Notes under the pieces: model-generated | Seen by the model: the letters and a program-made list of their open reading frames with translations, nothing else | Told to the model about the DNA's origin: nothing | Database searches by the model: none | Part shown: in pieces, positions 1 to 8,438 of the stretch | How positions within the stretch are numbered: position 1 is the stretch's first letter | Layout of the letters: each line of letters begins with the position of its first letter | Program-made: the position numbers and the translations under genes | Assembly: GCF_048595755.1 (NCBI RefSeq) | Contig: NZ_CP184360.1 | Location: 1,426,001-1,490,000 of the forward strand | Reading direction: 5' to 3' | DNA length: 64,000 bases | DNA from: Luteococcus sp048595755 | GTDB lineage: Bacteria; Actinomycetota; Actinomycetes; Propionibacteriales; Propionibacteriaceae

Positions 1-640
1 GCCATCGGGGCTCCTGGTGCTGGGTGCTGCGCGGGCTCCGTGCAGAGCCTTCGGCAGTCTAGGTGACCTGCTGGTAACCAGCCACCCTCCGGCTCGGCGA
101 CGAGGCCGGAATGGACGCCTGACCAAAAACTGATGAAAGTGGCGTGCTTCCTGCCTCGCAAGGGGTGACGGTGATCTAATGGCCTCTGCAGGACGATGGC
201 GAGGCCTTGGGCCGAAGCCCCGGATGTTGCGCAAGCATCCGGTGGGGGATCGAACCGCGAGATTGGCTGATCCCCAGTCGTTGTGGCTCGTCGACATCTG
301 GCAGGCAATCGTGTGGATGACACGGTGCGGCAAACCTGCAGTTGTTCGGGGAGGTCATGTGGCCGGCGGAAGTTGCGATCCCCGAACCACCCACGTGGCA
401 GTTCCTCGGCAATGCTGGTGCGTGGAAGCGAGTCACCCTGCCTCCACGCCGGCATGGGGCCCTCGGCCTGTGGCCGGAGCGGAAGGTGCAGCGTTCATCG
501 GCGGCACCTGGGGGCGCGGTCTGTGAGCCGCGCCCCCATCGCTGTGCCGGCAGAAATCTCCCACCCCTCGAGTGCGCCGAGCGATGCCTCCCGGGTGGCA
601 GAGTGGGGTGTGACCATCGCCGCGCAGGGAGGACAAGAGG
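1..640. other. 640-base stretch without a convincing gene
   Basis: No open frame here has a recognisable family. The longest frames on both strands overlap one another and look like unselected high-GC frames. The only clear structure is an inverted repeat at 510-537. The last 30 bases hold the ribosome-binding site (GGGAGGACAAG) of the MpaB-type gene that starts at 641. A gene ending just left of the window could contribute a 3' region, but this cannot be seen. Confidence 0.5.
510..537. terminator. GC-rich hairpin, terminator-like
   Basis: A perfect 10-bp stem (GGGGGCGCGG at 510-519 with CCGCGCCCCC at 528-537) encloses an 8-base loop. No T-tract follows, so intrinsic termination is not proven. 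It lies about 100 bases before the oxygenase gene and may end transcription arriving from the left. Confidence 0.4.
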
Positions 641-1537
641 ATGCCTGGTCTGCCTGAGCTGACTCGCCGACGAGTTGCCGCATTCCTTCGGGCGCGGGTC
701 GCCGGGCCGGATGCCGCTGAGCGTGCCTGGCAGATCTGGGGTGCCCCGGGGGATCGCAGCTTTGGGCCCGGTGATCCGATCTGGCGGGTGAACCAACATC
801 CGGCCATGTATGCCGGCGGCGTGTGTGCCCTCTTCCTGCAGTCATTGCACCCCGGCCCGATGGCCGCGGTCGCCCAGCACGACCAGTACCAGTCCGATCC
901 GTGGGGCAGGCTGCAGCGCATCAGCAACCACATTGCGATCACCACCTATGCGCCAGAGCCCATGGTGGAGCGGCAGTTCGCCCTGGTGCGTACCGTGCAC
1001 GAGCGTGTCAGTGGCCTCGACCGACGGGGCGCCCCCTACCGCGCCGATGATCCGGAACTGCTGCGGTGGGTGCACGACGCCGAGACCTGGAGTTTCCTGA
1101 CTGCCCACCAGCGCTGGAGCGCGACGCCCCTGAGTGGGGCGGAGGCCGACGAGTACGTCCGCCAGGCAGCCCTGGGCGGACAGCGTCTGGGAGCCACCGG
1201 GTTGCCATTGACGGTGGCGGAACTGGAGCAGCAACTGGAGGACTTCCGTCCGCAGCTGTGGTGCACCCCCGATGCGCTCGAGGTGGTGGAATTCCTGACC
1301 CATCGTGCGCCGCTGCCGGCGCTGGCGCGGCCCGGTTATCGCATGGTGATCGCGGGTGGCAGGGCACTGCTGCCGGGCTGGGCACGGCAGATGCTGGAGC
1401 TTCCCGACGACCCCCGCACCGTGCGGCGCGACGCCCGGCTGGGCAGGATCGCCACCCGGATGGTCGGTTGGGCCCTGGTGGGATCCGACGGTGAACACGA
1501 TCGCCCGATGCGAGCGCCGCAGGGTGCGGCCGGGTAG
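641..1537 (+). CDS. MpaB-type oxygenase family protein (DUF2236)
   Basis: A 298-residue protein of the ER-bound oxygenase MpaB/rubber oxygenase (Lcp) family, DUF2236. The sequence shows a helical protein with the family features WRVNQHPAMYAGG near residues 48-60, a following LFLQSLHPGPMAAVAQH segment and a later HDAETWSFLTAH stretch. The conserved His/Asp positions are those expected to hold haem in characterised members. A good Shine-Dalgarno (GGGAGGACAAG) lies just before the ATG at 641. The gene is monocistronic and convergent with the ankyrin gene. The substrate is unknown; most actinobacterial homologues are annotated only as oxygenase MpaB family. Confidence 0.8.
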   Translation: MPGLPELTRRRVAAFLRARVAGPDAAERAWQIWGAPGDRSFGPGDPIWRVNQHPAMYAGGVCALFLQSLHPGPMAAVAQHDQYQSDPWGRLQRISNHIAITTYAPEPMVERQFALVRTVHERVSGLDRRGAPYRADDPELLRWVHDAETWSFLTAHQRWSATPLSGAEADEYVRQAALGGQRLGATGLPLTVAELEQQLEDFRPQLWCTPDALEVVEFLTHRAPLPALARPGYRMVIAGGRALLPGWARQMLELPDDPRTVRRDARLGRIATRMVGWALVGSDGEHDRPMRAPQGAAG

Positions 1538-1553
1538 GGGCCGGTGCCCCGGA

Positions 1554-1973
1554 TCAGTCCGCCTCGCCGGGGCGGGCGGGAAGCAGCTCTCGCATCGCCT
1601 CGAGCTGGAAGAAGTCCACGATCTGCCAGGCATCCATCGCTCCGGCCAGGGGGTCGGCTCCTGCGCCCAGCAGGGCACGCACCGAATCCTCGTCCTGAAC
1701 GAACAGTGCGCAAGCGAGCGCCGACTGACCACGCTGGTTCACCCGGTCGGGATCTGCGCCCCGGTCGAGCAGCGCCTGCACCAGGGCCGACTGGGAGTTG
1801 TAGGCGGCCAGTGCCAGCAGGGTGTCGCCCTTGTGGTCGGTCAGGTTCACCGGAATGCCGGCGTCGATGATGGCCAGCAGGCGTTCGTTGTCCCCCCTGC
1901 GGGCAAGGTCGAAGCAGTCGTTGAGGAACTCGAGCTGTTCGTCGGTGAGTTCGGGAGCATCATCGGCTGACAT
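1554..1973 (-). CDS. Ankyrin repeat protein
   Basis: A 139-residue soluble protein built of ankyrin repeats. After a short acidic N-terminus (SADDAPELTDEQ), repeat-type segments follow, such as GIPVNLTDHKGDTLLALAAY (near residues 39-58) and GADPDRVNQRGQSALACALF (near 72-91), plus a less regular third unit ending LLGAGADPLAG. Ankyrin repeats mediate protein-protein contacts, so no reaction is implied. It is convergent with the oxygenase gene, and their ends are only 16 bases apart. In other actinobacteria short ankyrin proteins of this kind often sit beside catalase genes, but none is present here. The start ATG has only a weak ribosome-binding site. Confidence 0.75.
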   Translation of the reverse strand: MSADDAPELTDEQLEFLNDCFDLARRGDNERLLAIIDAGIPVNLTDHKGDTLLALAAYNSQSALVQALLDRGADPDRVNQRGQSALACALFVQDEDSVRALLGAGADPLAGAMDAWQIVDFFQLEAMRELLPARPGEAD

Positions 1974-2121
1974 GGCACCACGGTAACGCGTGGGGCGCAG
2001 TCGGGACGACCGGGCACCGGAGCGTGAGGGGTCGCCGTTGGCAAGCCCCGTGTTTGGGCGGGCCCGCGCGTCGCCGCCTGAAGATCCACCAAAGTGGCTT
2101 GTTTCGCGCGGCCATGTTTGT

Positions 2122-2138
2122 CACCCGATCAGGGGACA
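2122..2138 (+). repeat. IS-end-like sequence, copy A
   Basis: CACCCGATCAGGGGACA differs at two positions from the 17-bp arms of the inverted repeat at 12932-12995 (CACGTGATCAGGGGACA). A terminal ...GGGGACA (TGTCCCC on the other strand) is the type of end seen in TGT...ACA insertion sequences. No transposase is nearby. Confidence 0.45.
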
Positions 2139-2223
2139 TGTCTGATGTGCAACCGATCGATAAAATGTCAACGACAGCCGACGCGGCGGAGGATCGCTGG
2201 TTGGCGGATCGTTCTGGTCAACC

Positions 2224-2366
2224 TCGGGGGAGGTCACGGACACGGTCTTTGCCGTGACGAGACCAGAGCGGTTCGTTGCCAGCGGGGCACGTGTGCAGTG
2301 GGTGGGCTCGGGGGAGCCCGTTGTGGTTCACCACCAGACCCATGGCAAGCGGATGGTCTCGGGGGA
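2224..2366 (+). repeat. Three spaced TCGGGGGA motifs
   Basis: The 8-mer TCGGGGGA, mostly within CTCGGGGGAG, occurs at 2224-2231, 2308-2315 and 2359-2366, so the spacing is 84 and 51 bases. The flanking sequence is not conserved between copies. The same 8-mer in reverse complement recurs five times between 12688 and 12823. Confidence 0.45.
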
Positions 2367-2463
2367 GGCCAGTGCCGGCCCTGCCGCGTCGGCCTGCTCC
2401 GTGTTGACACATCGGAACGCCTGTCACCGCAAGGAAGTGGTGGCGGGCGTTCTGTCGCTGTGG

Positions 2464-3111
2464 TCAGCTCTCGAAGTAGCCGTCGCGCTCGGCGTGGCTC
2501 AACGCATCCGGCACGCCGTTGACGGTTCGGCCCAGCTGGCGGTACTTGCCGGAGACCCGTCGCAGATAGGTGTCCACGGTTGACTCGGACGCCGGCGGGT
2601 TCATCAGCCGCCCCACGGACTTGCGCGGAATGCCCTGGTGCAGCAGTTCCAGGGCCTCGATCTCGCGCGGGGCCAGGCGCGGGGTCAAGCTGGGATCCTT
2701 GATCAGCACGTCGGCCAGCTGGCTGCTGACCGCGAACTCACGGGCCGCCGCCCCTTCGATGGTGCGGATCAGGCCGTCCAGCGGATCATTCTTCAGGGCC
2801 AGCCCGAGCGCGCCGGCGGCCATGGCGCGGCGGATCGGCAGTGGACGCAGCTCGGCGGTGTAGACGACGCTGGGCACGCCCATCTCGTCCAGGCGCTCGA
2901 CGACCTCGGGGCCCTTCAGGCCGTCCTTGAGTTGCAGGTCGATGAGGGCGACGTCCACGGGTTGCTCGGCCACCAAACGGTAGAGCTCGTCGGGATCGGT
3001 GACGGAGTGGACGATCCTGAGACCGCCCCCACTTGCCTGCTCGATGGCCTGCAGGCCAGCGAGCACCACGGGATGGTCGTCCAGCGCTGCCAGCCGAAGC
3101 GGTTGGTTCAT
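2464..3111 (-). CDS. Response regulator with LuxR/NarL-type HTH output
   Basis: A 215-residue DNA-binding response regulator. The N-terminal receiver shows the acidic pair in LAALDDHPVVLAG (residues 8-20), the phosphoacceptor Asp in VDVALIDLQLKDG, and the conserved Lys in LGLALKNDP. The C-terminal third (from about residue 140, TPRLAPREIEALELLHQGI) is a LuxR-like helix-turn-helix, somewhat divergent in the recognition helix. Its ATG overlaps the stop of the upstream histidine kinase gene (ATGA), so the two are translationally coupled and form a two-component system. It is the only response regulator in the window, although three kinases of this type are present. Confidence 0.88.
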   Translation of the reverse strand: MNQPLRLAALDDHPVVLAGLQAIEQASGGGLRIVHSVTDPDELYRLVAEQPVDVALIDLQLKDGLKGPEVVERLDEMGVPSVVYTAELRPLPIRRAMAAGALGLALKNDPLDGLIRTIEGAAAREFAVSSQLADVLIKDPSLTPRLAPREIEALELLHQGIPRKSVGRLMNPPASESTVDTYLRRVSGKYRQLGRTVNGVPDALSHAERDGYFES

Positions 3112-5369
3112 GGTGCGGTTACCGCCATTCGTACGAAGTCGGGATCATTGTGCAGGGATCCTCCCAGCGACATCACTCTACGGCTCCACTCGGCAAGCTG
3201 GGCCTGTGAAGCCTCCAGAACCACCGCGGCTGCTTCGTGCCGACTTCCGCTGAGGGTGACCACTTGGCCAAGGCGGGCGGGCTTTCCCAGCAGGCGCGCG
3301 ATCTGTGAGGCTGCCAGCCGAACTTCAGGTGGGTCCTCGCTGTTCAGGGTGGAACTGACCTGCCAACCCTGGTTGCGCAGTTGGGCGATGCACGCGCCCA
3401 GCCCTTGGTGGTCGGGGCCGAGCACCAGTTCGTCGCGTACCGAGGACTCCATCGTCAGTGCCGCTGCACGCACCCGGGGATCATGGGCCGTGACGGTGCC
3501 GTCGGCCACCCGACGGATCAGGGGGAGCACCTCTTGGGTCACCCGATCCGACCAGAACTGTTCGACGCGTGCGCTGTGGTGCATGCGGGCTGTGGCATCC
3601 AGGGTGCGCTGCCGCTGGTGGGTCTGGCGCGCCTTGCTGGCGGACAGCGCATGGGCGAAGGCAAGGGCATGATGCCCGGTGACCACCACCACCACGCCGA
3701 TGACGGTGCCGCCCCCGACGATCATGACCGAGTCATGCAGGCCGAAGCGCAGCAGTGTGCCGACGACCGTGACGAGGGAGAAGACCCCTCCGAGGATCGC
3801 AGCCTGCCTGCTGGGGCGGGCCAGCATCGCCAGCTGTACCAAGCCGGTGGCACCCCAACTCATCCACAGGTGGTAGATGTCGAGCGGATCGTCGGGAACG
3901 AGCACCAGGTTGAGCACCCACGCGCCTGCGGCGCTTCCCAGCAACAGCACCAGCTCGGCATGGTTCAATTCCTGCTCCAGCAGGCGCCAGCCACACCAGG
4001 CACCTACCAGTAGGGCGAAGGAGGTCGTGGGCCCGAGCAGCGCGAAGTGTGGCGTGCCCGGCCCCACCAGGGCCATCACCAGGGCACAAGCCACCAGCGC
4101 CGGAAGCGCGGTTGCCACCATCATGCGGCGGGTGCGCGGGTCACTGGCCGGGGCCTTGAACGATCGTGCTGCTGGAGGCTCCGACGGTGACGGGCTGTTT
4201 TGTGAACGTGGCCATTGCAGCGCGACCTGCGTGCCTGCACCGGGCTTGGAGGTGATCCGGGCCTGGCCGCCGATGTCGTCCAGACGCTCCACCACCGAGG
4301 CCTGCAGCCCCAACCGGTGCGGTCTGCGGCTGGCAGGGTCGAAACCACACCCGTCATCGGTGATCGTCACCCGGCATCCTTCGCTCCCGAAGGACTCCAG
4401 TCGAATGCTGCAGTTCTTGGCCGCCGCGTGCCGTTCCACGTTGACCAAGGCCTCGTGGGTGGCGGCGGCCAGGGCGGTGGCCACGGCGCGGGGCAACCTC
4501 TCGGTGCTGCCGTGGATCTGGGCGTGGACGCGCTGGGTAGCCGGGTCCTGGGCCAGCAATTCATCCAGACTCAGCAGCACACCCTCGTCAGTGGGTTGGT
4601 CGATCATGCGCACTGCATCCCGGCACTCCTGAGCGGCATCGGCATCACTGACGTGGGAACGTTCGGCCGCCAGGGCATGCAGGGCATGCAGGACGTGGTC
4701 ATGCAGCAGGCGGGCCGCCTCCCGACGCGCCTCGGTCTCCAATCGCTGCCGCTGCTGGCGTTGCCGGGCCTGCTCGGCGCGGCGGGCTGCCTCGTCGTGC
4801 TCCTGGGCCATGTTGGTCAGGCCCAGCGAGAAGGTCAGGATGATCAGCATGGGGTAGACGACGAAGATCTCGTCGGCCACCCGTGGTGCCGCCAAGGGCC
4901 ACCACACGGCAACGCTGACCGCCTCGATGCCCAATACGAGCGTGATCAGGAGGGTCAGCAACCGCCGGCGCAGACGGGAGGGAGCCAGCATGATGGTGAC
5001 CACCACCAAGGGTGAGGCCCAATACCCGGGACCCCACAGATCCCTGGGAACCAAGTCCATCCGGCCGGTTGTCAACAGCAGGTGGGCCGAGAACAGGGTG
5101 ACGGCCTGCAGCAGCCAGGCACGCAGGGAGTACCAGCGTCGGGCCAGCACCACCGTGGTCAGCATCTGGGAGAGGCACAACAGCACCAGGCCCACCCTGG
5201 CGAGGGTGGGTAGCCGGCTCAACTGGCCAATGATGGGGCCCAGTGAGACCACGAATTGGAAGGGCATCACCAGCAGCCCCAGGGCGCGCAGGCCTTCCTG
5301 TACCGACGCGACCCGTTGACGTGCTGGTTGCGAGGAGGCTGTCGCCCCCGCCTCGACGCTGATCTGCAC
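3108..5369 (-). CDS. Sensor histidine kinase with kinase core between two membrane domains (paralogue 1)
   Basis: A 753-residue membrane kinase of the HisKA_3/NarL-partner type. Residues about 28-185 form an N-terminal multi-helix membrane domain. A basic coiled segment then leads to the dimerisation motif LLHDHVLHALHAL (221-233; His223 is the likely phosphoacceptor). The HATPase domain follows, with the N box in ATHEALVNVERHA, a G box DDGCGFDP and the late G motif GAGTQVALQW. Unusually, a second block of about six membrane helices comes next (about 415-580), then a soluble domain of about 160 residues with RDELVLGPDHQ. It is operonic with the response regulator (4-base overlap). The start is a GTG with a weak ribosome-binding site. 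Signal unknown; paralogues lie at 31675 and 37843. Confidence 0.85.
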   Translation of the reverse strand: MQISVEAGATASSQPARQRVASVQEGLRALGLLVMPFQFVVSLGPIIGQLSRLPTLARVGLVLLCLSQMLTTVVLARRWYSLRAWLLQAVTLFSAHLLLTTGRMDLVPRDLWGPGYWASPLVVVTIMLAPSRLRRRLLTLLITLVLGIEAVSVAVWWPLAAPRVADEIFVVYPMLIILTFSLGLTNMAQEHDEAARRAEQARQRQQRQRLETEARREAARLLHDHVLHALHALAAERSHVSDADAAQECRDAVRMIDQPTDEGVLLSLDELLAQDPATQRVHAQIHGSTERLPRAVATALAAATHEALVNVERHAAAKNCSIRLESFGSEGCRVTITDDGCGFDPASRRPHRLGLQASVVERLDDIGGQARITSKPGAGTQVALQWPRSQNSPSPSEPPAARSFKAPASDPRTRRMMVATALPALVACALVMALVGPGTPHFALLGPTTSFALLVGAWCGWRLLEQELNHAELVLLLGSAAGAWVLNLVLVPDDPLDIYHLWMSWGATGLVQLAMLARPSRQAAILGGVFSLVTVVGTLLRFGLHDSVMIVGGGTVIGVVVVVTGHHALAFAHALSASKARQTHQRQRTLDATARMHHSARVEQFWSDRVTQEVLPLIRRVADGTVTAHDPRVRAAALTMESSVRDELVLGPDHQGLGACIAQLRNQGWQVSSTLNSEDPPEVRLAASQIARLLGKPARLGQVVTLSGSRHEAAAVVLEASQAQLAEWSRRVMSLGGSLHNDPDFVRMAVTAP

Positions 5370-5522
5370 GCCCGGCTCCTCAACTCTCCCCGCGGAATCC
5401 CTGTTCTCCCCCGGGAATCCCTGTGTGCGCGGACAAGTGTGTCAGCCCAAGGGGTCACGGTCGGACCACACGGCGTGATCGGCTCCGGGAATGGTGTGGC
5501 GACGGATCGCTACTGTGGGCGC
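5370..5522. promoter_or_regulatory. Divergent promoter region; leaderless-type box for the gene at 5523
   Basis: This spacer separates the leftward kinase operon from the rightward coiled-coil gene. TACTGT at 5511-5516 is a good -10 box placed 6 bases before the ATG at 5523, with no Shine-Dalgarno between, as expected for a leaderless mRNA. A direct repeat GGAATCCCTGT also lies here. Confidence 0.5.
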
Positions 5523-6551
5523 ATGGATCTGACGGCAGCGGCCGAGGAGCTCTACGGGGCGCCTCCCGAGCTGTTCGTCGCCCGACGCAAGGAGCTGGCC
5601 CGCCAGGCACGTGACCAGGGCGATCGTGCCCTGGCCCGGGGCATCGAGGGACTGAGGCGGCCCAGTCGTGGTGCGTGGTTGGTCAACCTGTTGGCCCGGG
5701 GAGCGCGCGACGAACTGGGCCAGCTGCTGGAGCTGGGGCCGGAGCTGGCCCGCATCCACCGTGACGGTACTCCCGGGGAACTGCGCCAGCTGACCCTCGC
5801 CCGCCGCCAGGCCATCGGTGCCCTCGTGGAGCGGGCCGTCGCGCTGGCCCGGGAAAGGGAGCACGAAGCCAGCGCTGCCACCCGTCGTGACGTGGAGACC
5901 ACCCTGGAGGCCGCGCTCGGATCCCCCGAGGTGGCCCGTCACCTGCTGGCTGGGCAACTGGTGCACACCCCGCAATCGGCGGCGGCCTTTCCCCTGGAGT
6001 TGTTCGAGGAGCACGGCACCAGCGTCGAGCAGGCCCCGCCATCGCCAGACCCGGCCGGGCAGGCCGCGGTGGTCGATCTGGCCGATGCCACTCGGCGCAG
6101 GGAGCAGCGGCGTGGACGGCAGGACCAGCAGCGAGCCCAGGCTCGTCGGGTGGCCCGGTGCGTCGAGCAGCTGGAACGGCTGCGCCAAGAGGTGGCCGCG
6201 TTGGGGAGCCGGGAGCAGGTGGCCGGTGATGCGCTGGCCAAGGCCGTCGAGGACGTCCGGGAGCAGGGGCAGCAGGCCGAGCAGGCGGCACGCAACGTTG
6301 ACCAGTTGGACGCCCAGGTGGCCCGGCTGGAGCACGAGCTTGCCCAGCTGCGCAGCCGTAGGCAACAGGCCGAGGAACGGGCCCGGGCCGAGCGCGCCGC
6401 GGTGGAGACGTCGCGGGTGCGGGAGGCGACGGCGCGCGAGGCCGCCACACAGGTGGCCCAGACCCTGCGAGAGCGGCGTGCCGCCCTGGATGCAGTGGAA
6501 AGCGAACTTGCGAAGCTGGTCGGGCAGGAGCCGGGGCCGGAATCGACCTAG
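5523..6551 (+). CDS. Coiled-coil protein of unknown function
   Basis: A 342-residue soluble protein with no assigned enzyme family that I recognise. The N-terminal third (MDLTAAAEELYGAPPELFVA, then KELARQARDQGDRALARGI) is an alpha-helical domain seen in uncharacterised actinobacterial proteins. Residues about 190-335 are a long, highly charged coiled coil rich in Arg, Glu, Gln and Ala, with EQLERLRQEVAAL and QVARLEHELAQLRSRR heptads. The ATG at 5523 was chosen because a -10-like TACTGT sits 6 bases upstream; the frame is open further upstream but without coding character. It precedes the SRPBCC gene by 69 bases on the same strand. Confidence 0.7.
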   Translation: MDLTAAAEELYGAPPELFVARRKELARQARDQGDRALARGIEGLRRPSRGAWLVNLLARGARDELGQLLELGPELARIHRDGTPGELRQLTLARRQAIGALVERAVALAREREHEASAATRRDVETTLEAALGSPEVARHLLAGQLVHTPQSAAAFPLELFEEHGTSVEQAPPSPDPAGQAAVVDLADATRRREQRRGRQDQQRAQARRVARCVEQLERLRQEVAALGSREQVAGDALAKAVEDVREQGQQAEQAARNVDQLDAQVARLEHELAQLRSRRQQAEERARAERAAVETSRVREATAREAATQVAQTLRERRAALDAVESELAKLVGQEPGPEST

Positions 6552-6620
6552 GCTGGGAATCGCCGGGTCTGGACCCGGCCGGCAGCAGCCCAAACCTTCG
6601 CCCACAGGAGAGAAGCAACC

Positions 6621-7079
6621 ATGGCCAAGCTCGTCCACTCCGTCCAGCGTGTCATTCCCGCCTCCCCGGACGCGGTCTTCGACCTGTTGGCCCGTCCCTC
6701 CCAGCACGCCGTCTTCGACGGCAGCGGCACGGTCCAGTCGGCGGTCAAGGGCCCCGAGCGGTTGGGGCTGGGCGACGAATTCTCCATGGCGATGAAGATG
6801 GGGGTGAAGTACGCCACCACGAGCCGGGTCGTCGAGTTCGAGGAAGGCCGCCGCATCGCGTGGCAGACCGGTTTGCGACGCAACGGCCGGCTGCTCTTCG
6901 GCGGGCAGGTGTGGCGCTTCGAGCTGACCGATCGCGGTGACGGCAGCACCTTGGTGCGCCAGAGCTTCGATCTGACCGAGGCCAAGGCGGCGCCGGTGGT
7001 CAACCGGCTGGCCGCGGGCCCGACGGAGGCGAACATGCGGGCCACCCTGGAGCGGCTGGCGGACCACTTCGCGAGCTGA
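6621..7079 (+). CDS. SRPBCC family protein (polyketide cyclase/START-like)
   Basis: A 152-residue single-domain protein of the SRPBCC (Bet v1-like, polyketide cyclase/dehydrase) fold. Typical features are the opening strand AKLVHSVQRVIPASPDAVFDLLARPSQHAVFDGSG split around residues 2-36, the mid-sequence RVVEFEEGRRIAWQTG, and the closing helix NMRATLERLADHFAS. The fold holds a hydrophobic ligand cavity, and no catalytic residues can be named. The start has a good ribosome-binding site (AGGAGAG). Functions of such stand-alone actinobacterial members are generally unknown. Confidence 0.8.
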   Translation: MAKLVHSVQRVIPASPDAVFDLLARPSQHAVFDGSGTVQSAVKGPERLGLGDEFSMAMKMGVKYATTSRVVEFEEGRRIAWQTGLRRNGRLLFGGQVWRFELTDRGDGSTLVRQSFDLTEAKAAPVVNRLAAGPTEANMRATLERLADHFAS

Positions 7080-7131
7080 CCCGACTATCGGGCTGACCGA
7101 CAGTCGGGGCTGGCCCGGGCCGCGGCGGCCC

Positions 7132-7539
7132 TCAGAACAGGCTCGGATCGTCCAGGTGCTCCCGTAGCGCCGCCTGCGCGTCGGCAAGCGGGCTCGGCAA
7201 TGGCATGGCGAGTGCCTCCAGGGCCATGACGAGCCCCATCACCTGGTGGTCGTCCAGGCGCAAGGGGGCTTCCGTGCGGGTCACCTCGAGCCAGACGCCT
7301 CCGCCCTGACCGCCGCGCCCCCGCAGAGGAAGCTGCGCGGCACGTAGCCTTTCCAGGTCACGTTCCACGGTGCGTTCCGAGACGCCAAGGCGAGCAGCCA
7401 GCGCGTCGACGCCCAACGGTTCGCCGCGCTGCTGCAGCAGCACCTGTACGACGTCCAACTGTCGCTGGAGCTGGCGTCGCACGGTGCGCGGGTCGGCGGG
7501 GCGCGGCTGTCGGACCCCGCGGCCTTGGGATCGGCTCAC
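7132..7539 (-). CDS. Small HTH transcriptional regulator (DeoR/HTH_11-like)
   Basis: A 135-residue protein with an N-terminal helix-turn-helix, best seen in DALAARLGVSERTVERDLERLR (residues about 40-61), a DeoR/HTH_11 arrangement. A short region resembling the beginning of a WYL-type effector segment follows (RTEAPLRLDDHQVMGLVMALEAL). The open frame runs further upstream, but it would then overlap the YczE-type gene, so the GTG at 7539 (VSRSQG) was chosen. It lies 40 bases downstream of that gene on the same strand, so the two are probably co-transcribed. It is shorter than full WYL regulators. The target is unknown. Confidence 0.65.
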   Translation of the reverse strand: MSRSQGRGVRQPRPADPRTVRRQLQRQLDVVQVLLQQRGEPLGVDALAARLGVSERTVERDLERLRAAQLPLRGRGGQGGGVWLEVTRTEAPLRLDDHQVMGLVMALEALAMPLPSPLADAQAALREHLDDPSLF

Positions 7540-7579
7540 CCCACCAGTCTCGTCCTTGCAGGACGACAGCGGAAGGGGG

Positions 7580-8239
7580 TCAGGAGTCCTGCAGCCGTAC
7601 GGTGCAGCGCGGCAGGAAGACCTGCACCACCGGCCCCACCAGCACCGCGTAGACCACCGTGCCCAGACCGACCGGGCCACCCAAGAACCACCCCAGCACG
7701 AGCACCGTCACTTCGATCAAGGTGCGGATGACCCCCACTCGCTGCCCCGTGAGTGCACTGAGCGAGGTCATCAGGCCGTCGCGAGGGCCGGGGCCCAATT
7801 GGCTGCCGATGTAGAGGGCACCGGCGATGCCGTTGAGTACCACGCCTGCCAGCAGGGCGAGGATGCGCCATCCCAGGCTGCCCAGGGAATCGGGCAGCAG
7901 GAACAGGGTGAGGTCCAGGGCCAGGCCCACCAGGAAGATGTTGAGCACGGTGCCCAGCCCGGGCCACTGCCGCAGCGGAATCCACAACAGCAGCACCACC
8001 GCGCCCACCAGGATGGTGACGGTGCCGATGGTCAGTGGCACGTGCTGGGCCAGGCCCACGTGCAGGACGTCCCACGGCGCCATCCCCAGGCCGCTGCGCA
8101 GCACGAGTGCGATCGAGGCACCGAAGACCATCAGCCCCAGGACCAGTTGTGTCACGCGTCGAGACAGCCGCCCGGCACGCAACTGCTGCATGGGCGTCAG
8201 GTTCAACAGGGCAGGGGAATCGGTAGGCATACCGTCCAT
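7580..8239 (-). CDS. YczE/YitT family integral membrane protein
   Basis: A 219-residue protein with about five hydrophobic helices, of the YczE/YyaS/YitT family. Diagnostic stretches are GASIALVLRSGLGMAPWDVL (residues about 40-59), LGPGPRDGLMTSLSA and VGVIRTLIEVTVLVLGWFLGG. Members are widespread in Firmicutes and actinobacteria, some beside transporters or regulators; their substrate is unsettled. It is probably transcribed together with the HTH gene downstream. Alternative starts lie at 8239 and at the internal ATG (MPTDS, 8230). Confidence 0.8.
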   Translation of the reverse strand: MDGMPTDSPALLNLTPMQQLRAGRLSRRVTQLVLGLMVFGASIALVLRSGLGMAPWDVLHVGLAQHVPLTIGTVTILVGAVVLLLWIPLRQWPGLGTVLNIFLVGLALDLTLFLLPDSLGSLGWRILALLAGVVLNGIAGALYIGSQLGPGPRDGLMTSLSALTGQRVGVIRTLIEVTVLVLGWFLGGPVGLGTVVYAVLVGPVVQVFLPRCTVRLQDS

Positions 8240-8438
8240 CGTCGGTGCCCCGGCCGATTCTTGGCCACCTGGCCCAGTACGCGGGCGGTGGCCCTCAACC
8301 GCAGATGCGCAGCTGGTCCCCGTCGAGCTTCACCCTGGCCTGCCCCAATGGCGCCTCGGCGCGAGGCCGCCCCGCTGCAGGGCGCCGCGACGGGTCACCT
8401 CGAAGGGCGCGGGGACTCCTTGGAGGTGGGCGGGTGCG

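Larger units (their letters stand above)
1974..2463. other. Non-coding region with IS-end-like motif and TCGGGGGA repeats
   Basis: No credible gene lies in these 490 bases. They hold CACCCGATCAGGGGACA at 2122-2138 (15 of 17 bases shared with the inverted repeats at 12932-12995), then three copies of TCGGGGGA at 2224, 2308 and 2359. The same order and relative orientation of motifs occurs, on the opposite strand, at 12640-12995. The two regions therefore look like related non-coding elements or relics of a mobile element. Confidence 0.5.

Noticed and set aside
240..300. Possible tRNA (GGATCGAACC resembles a T-arm)
   Set aside because: The T-stem does not pair and no acceptor or anticodon arm can be built on either strand.
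179..526. 115-residue frame near the left end
   Set aside because: No family, no ribosome-binding site, overlapping frames of equal quality, and the stop falls inside a terminator-like hairpin.
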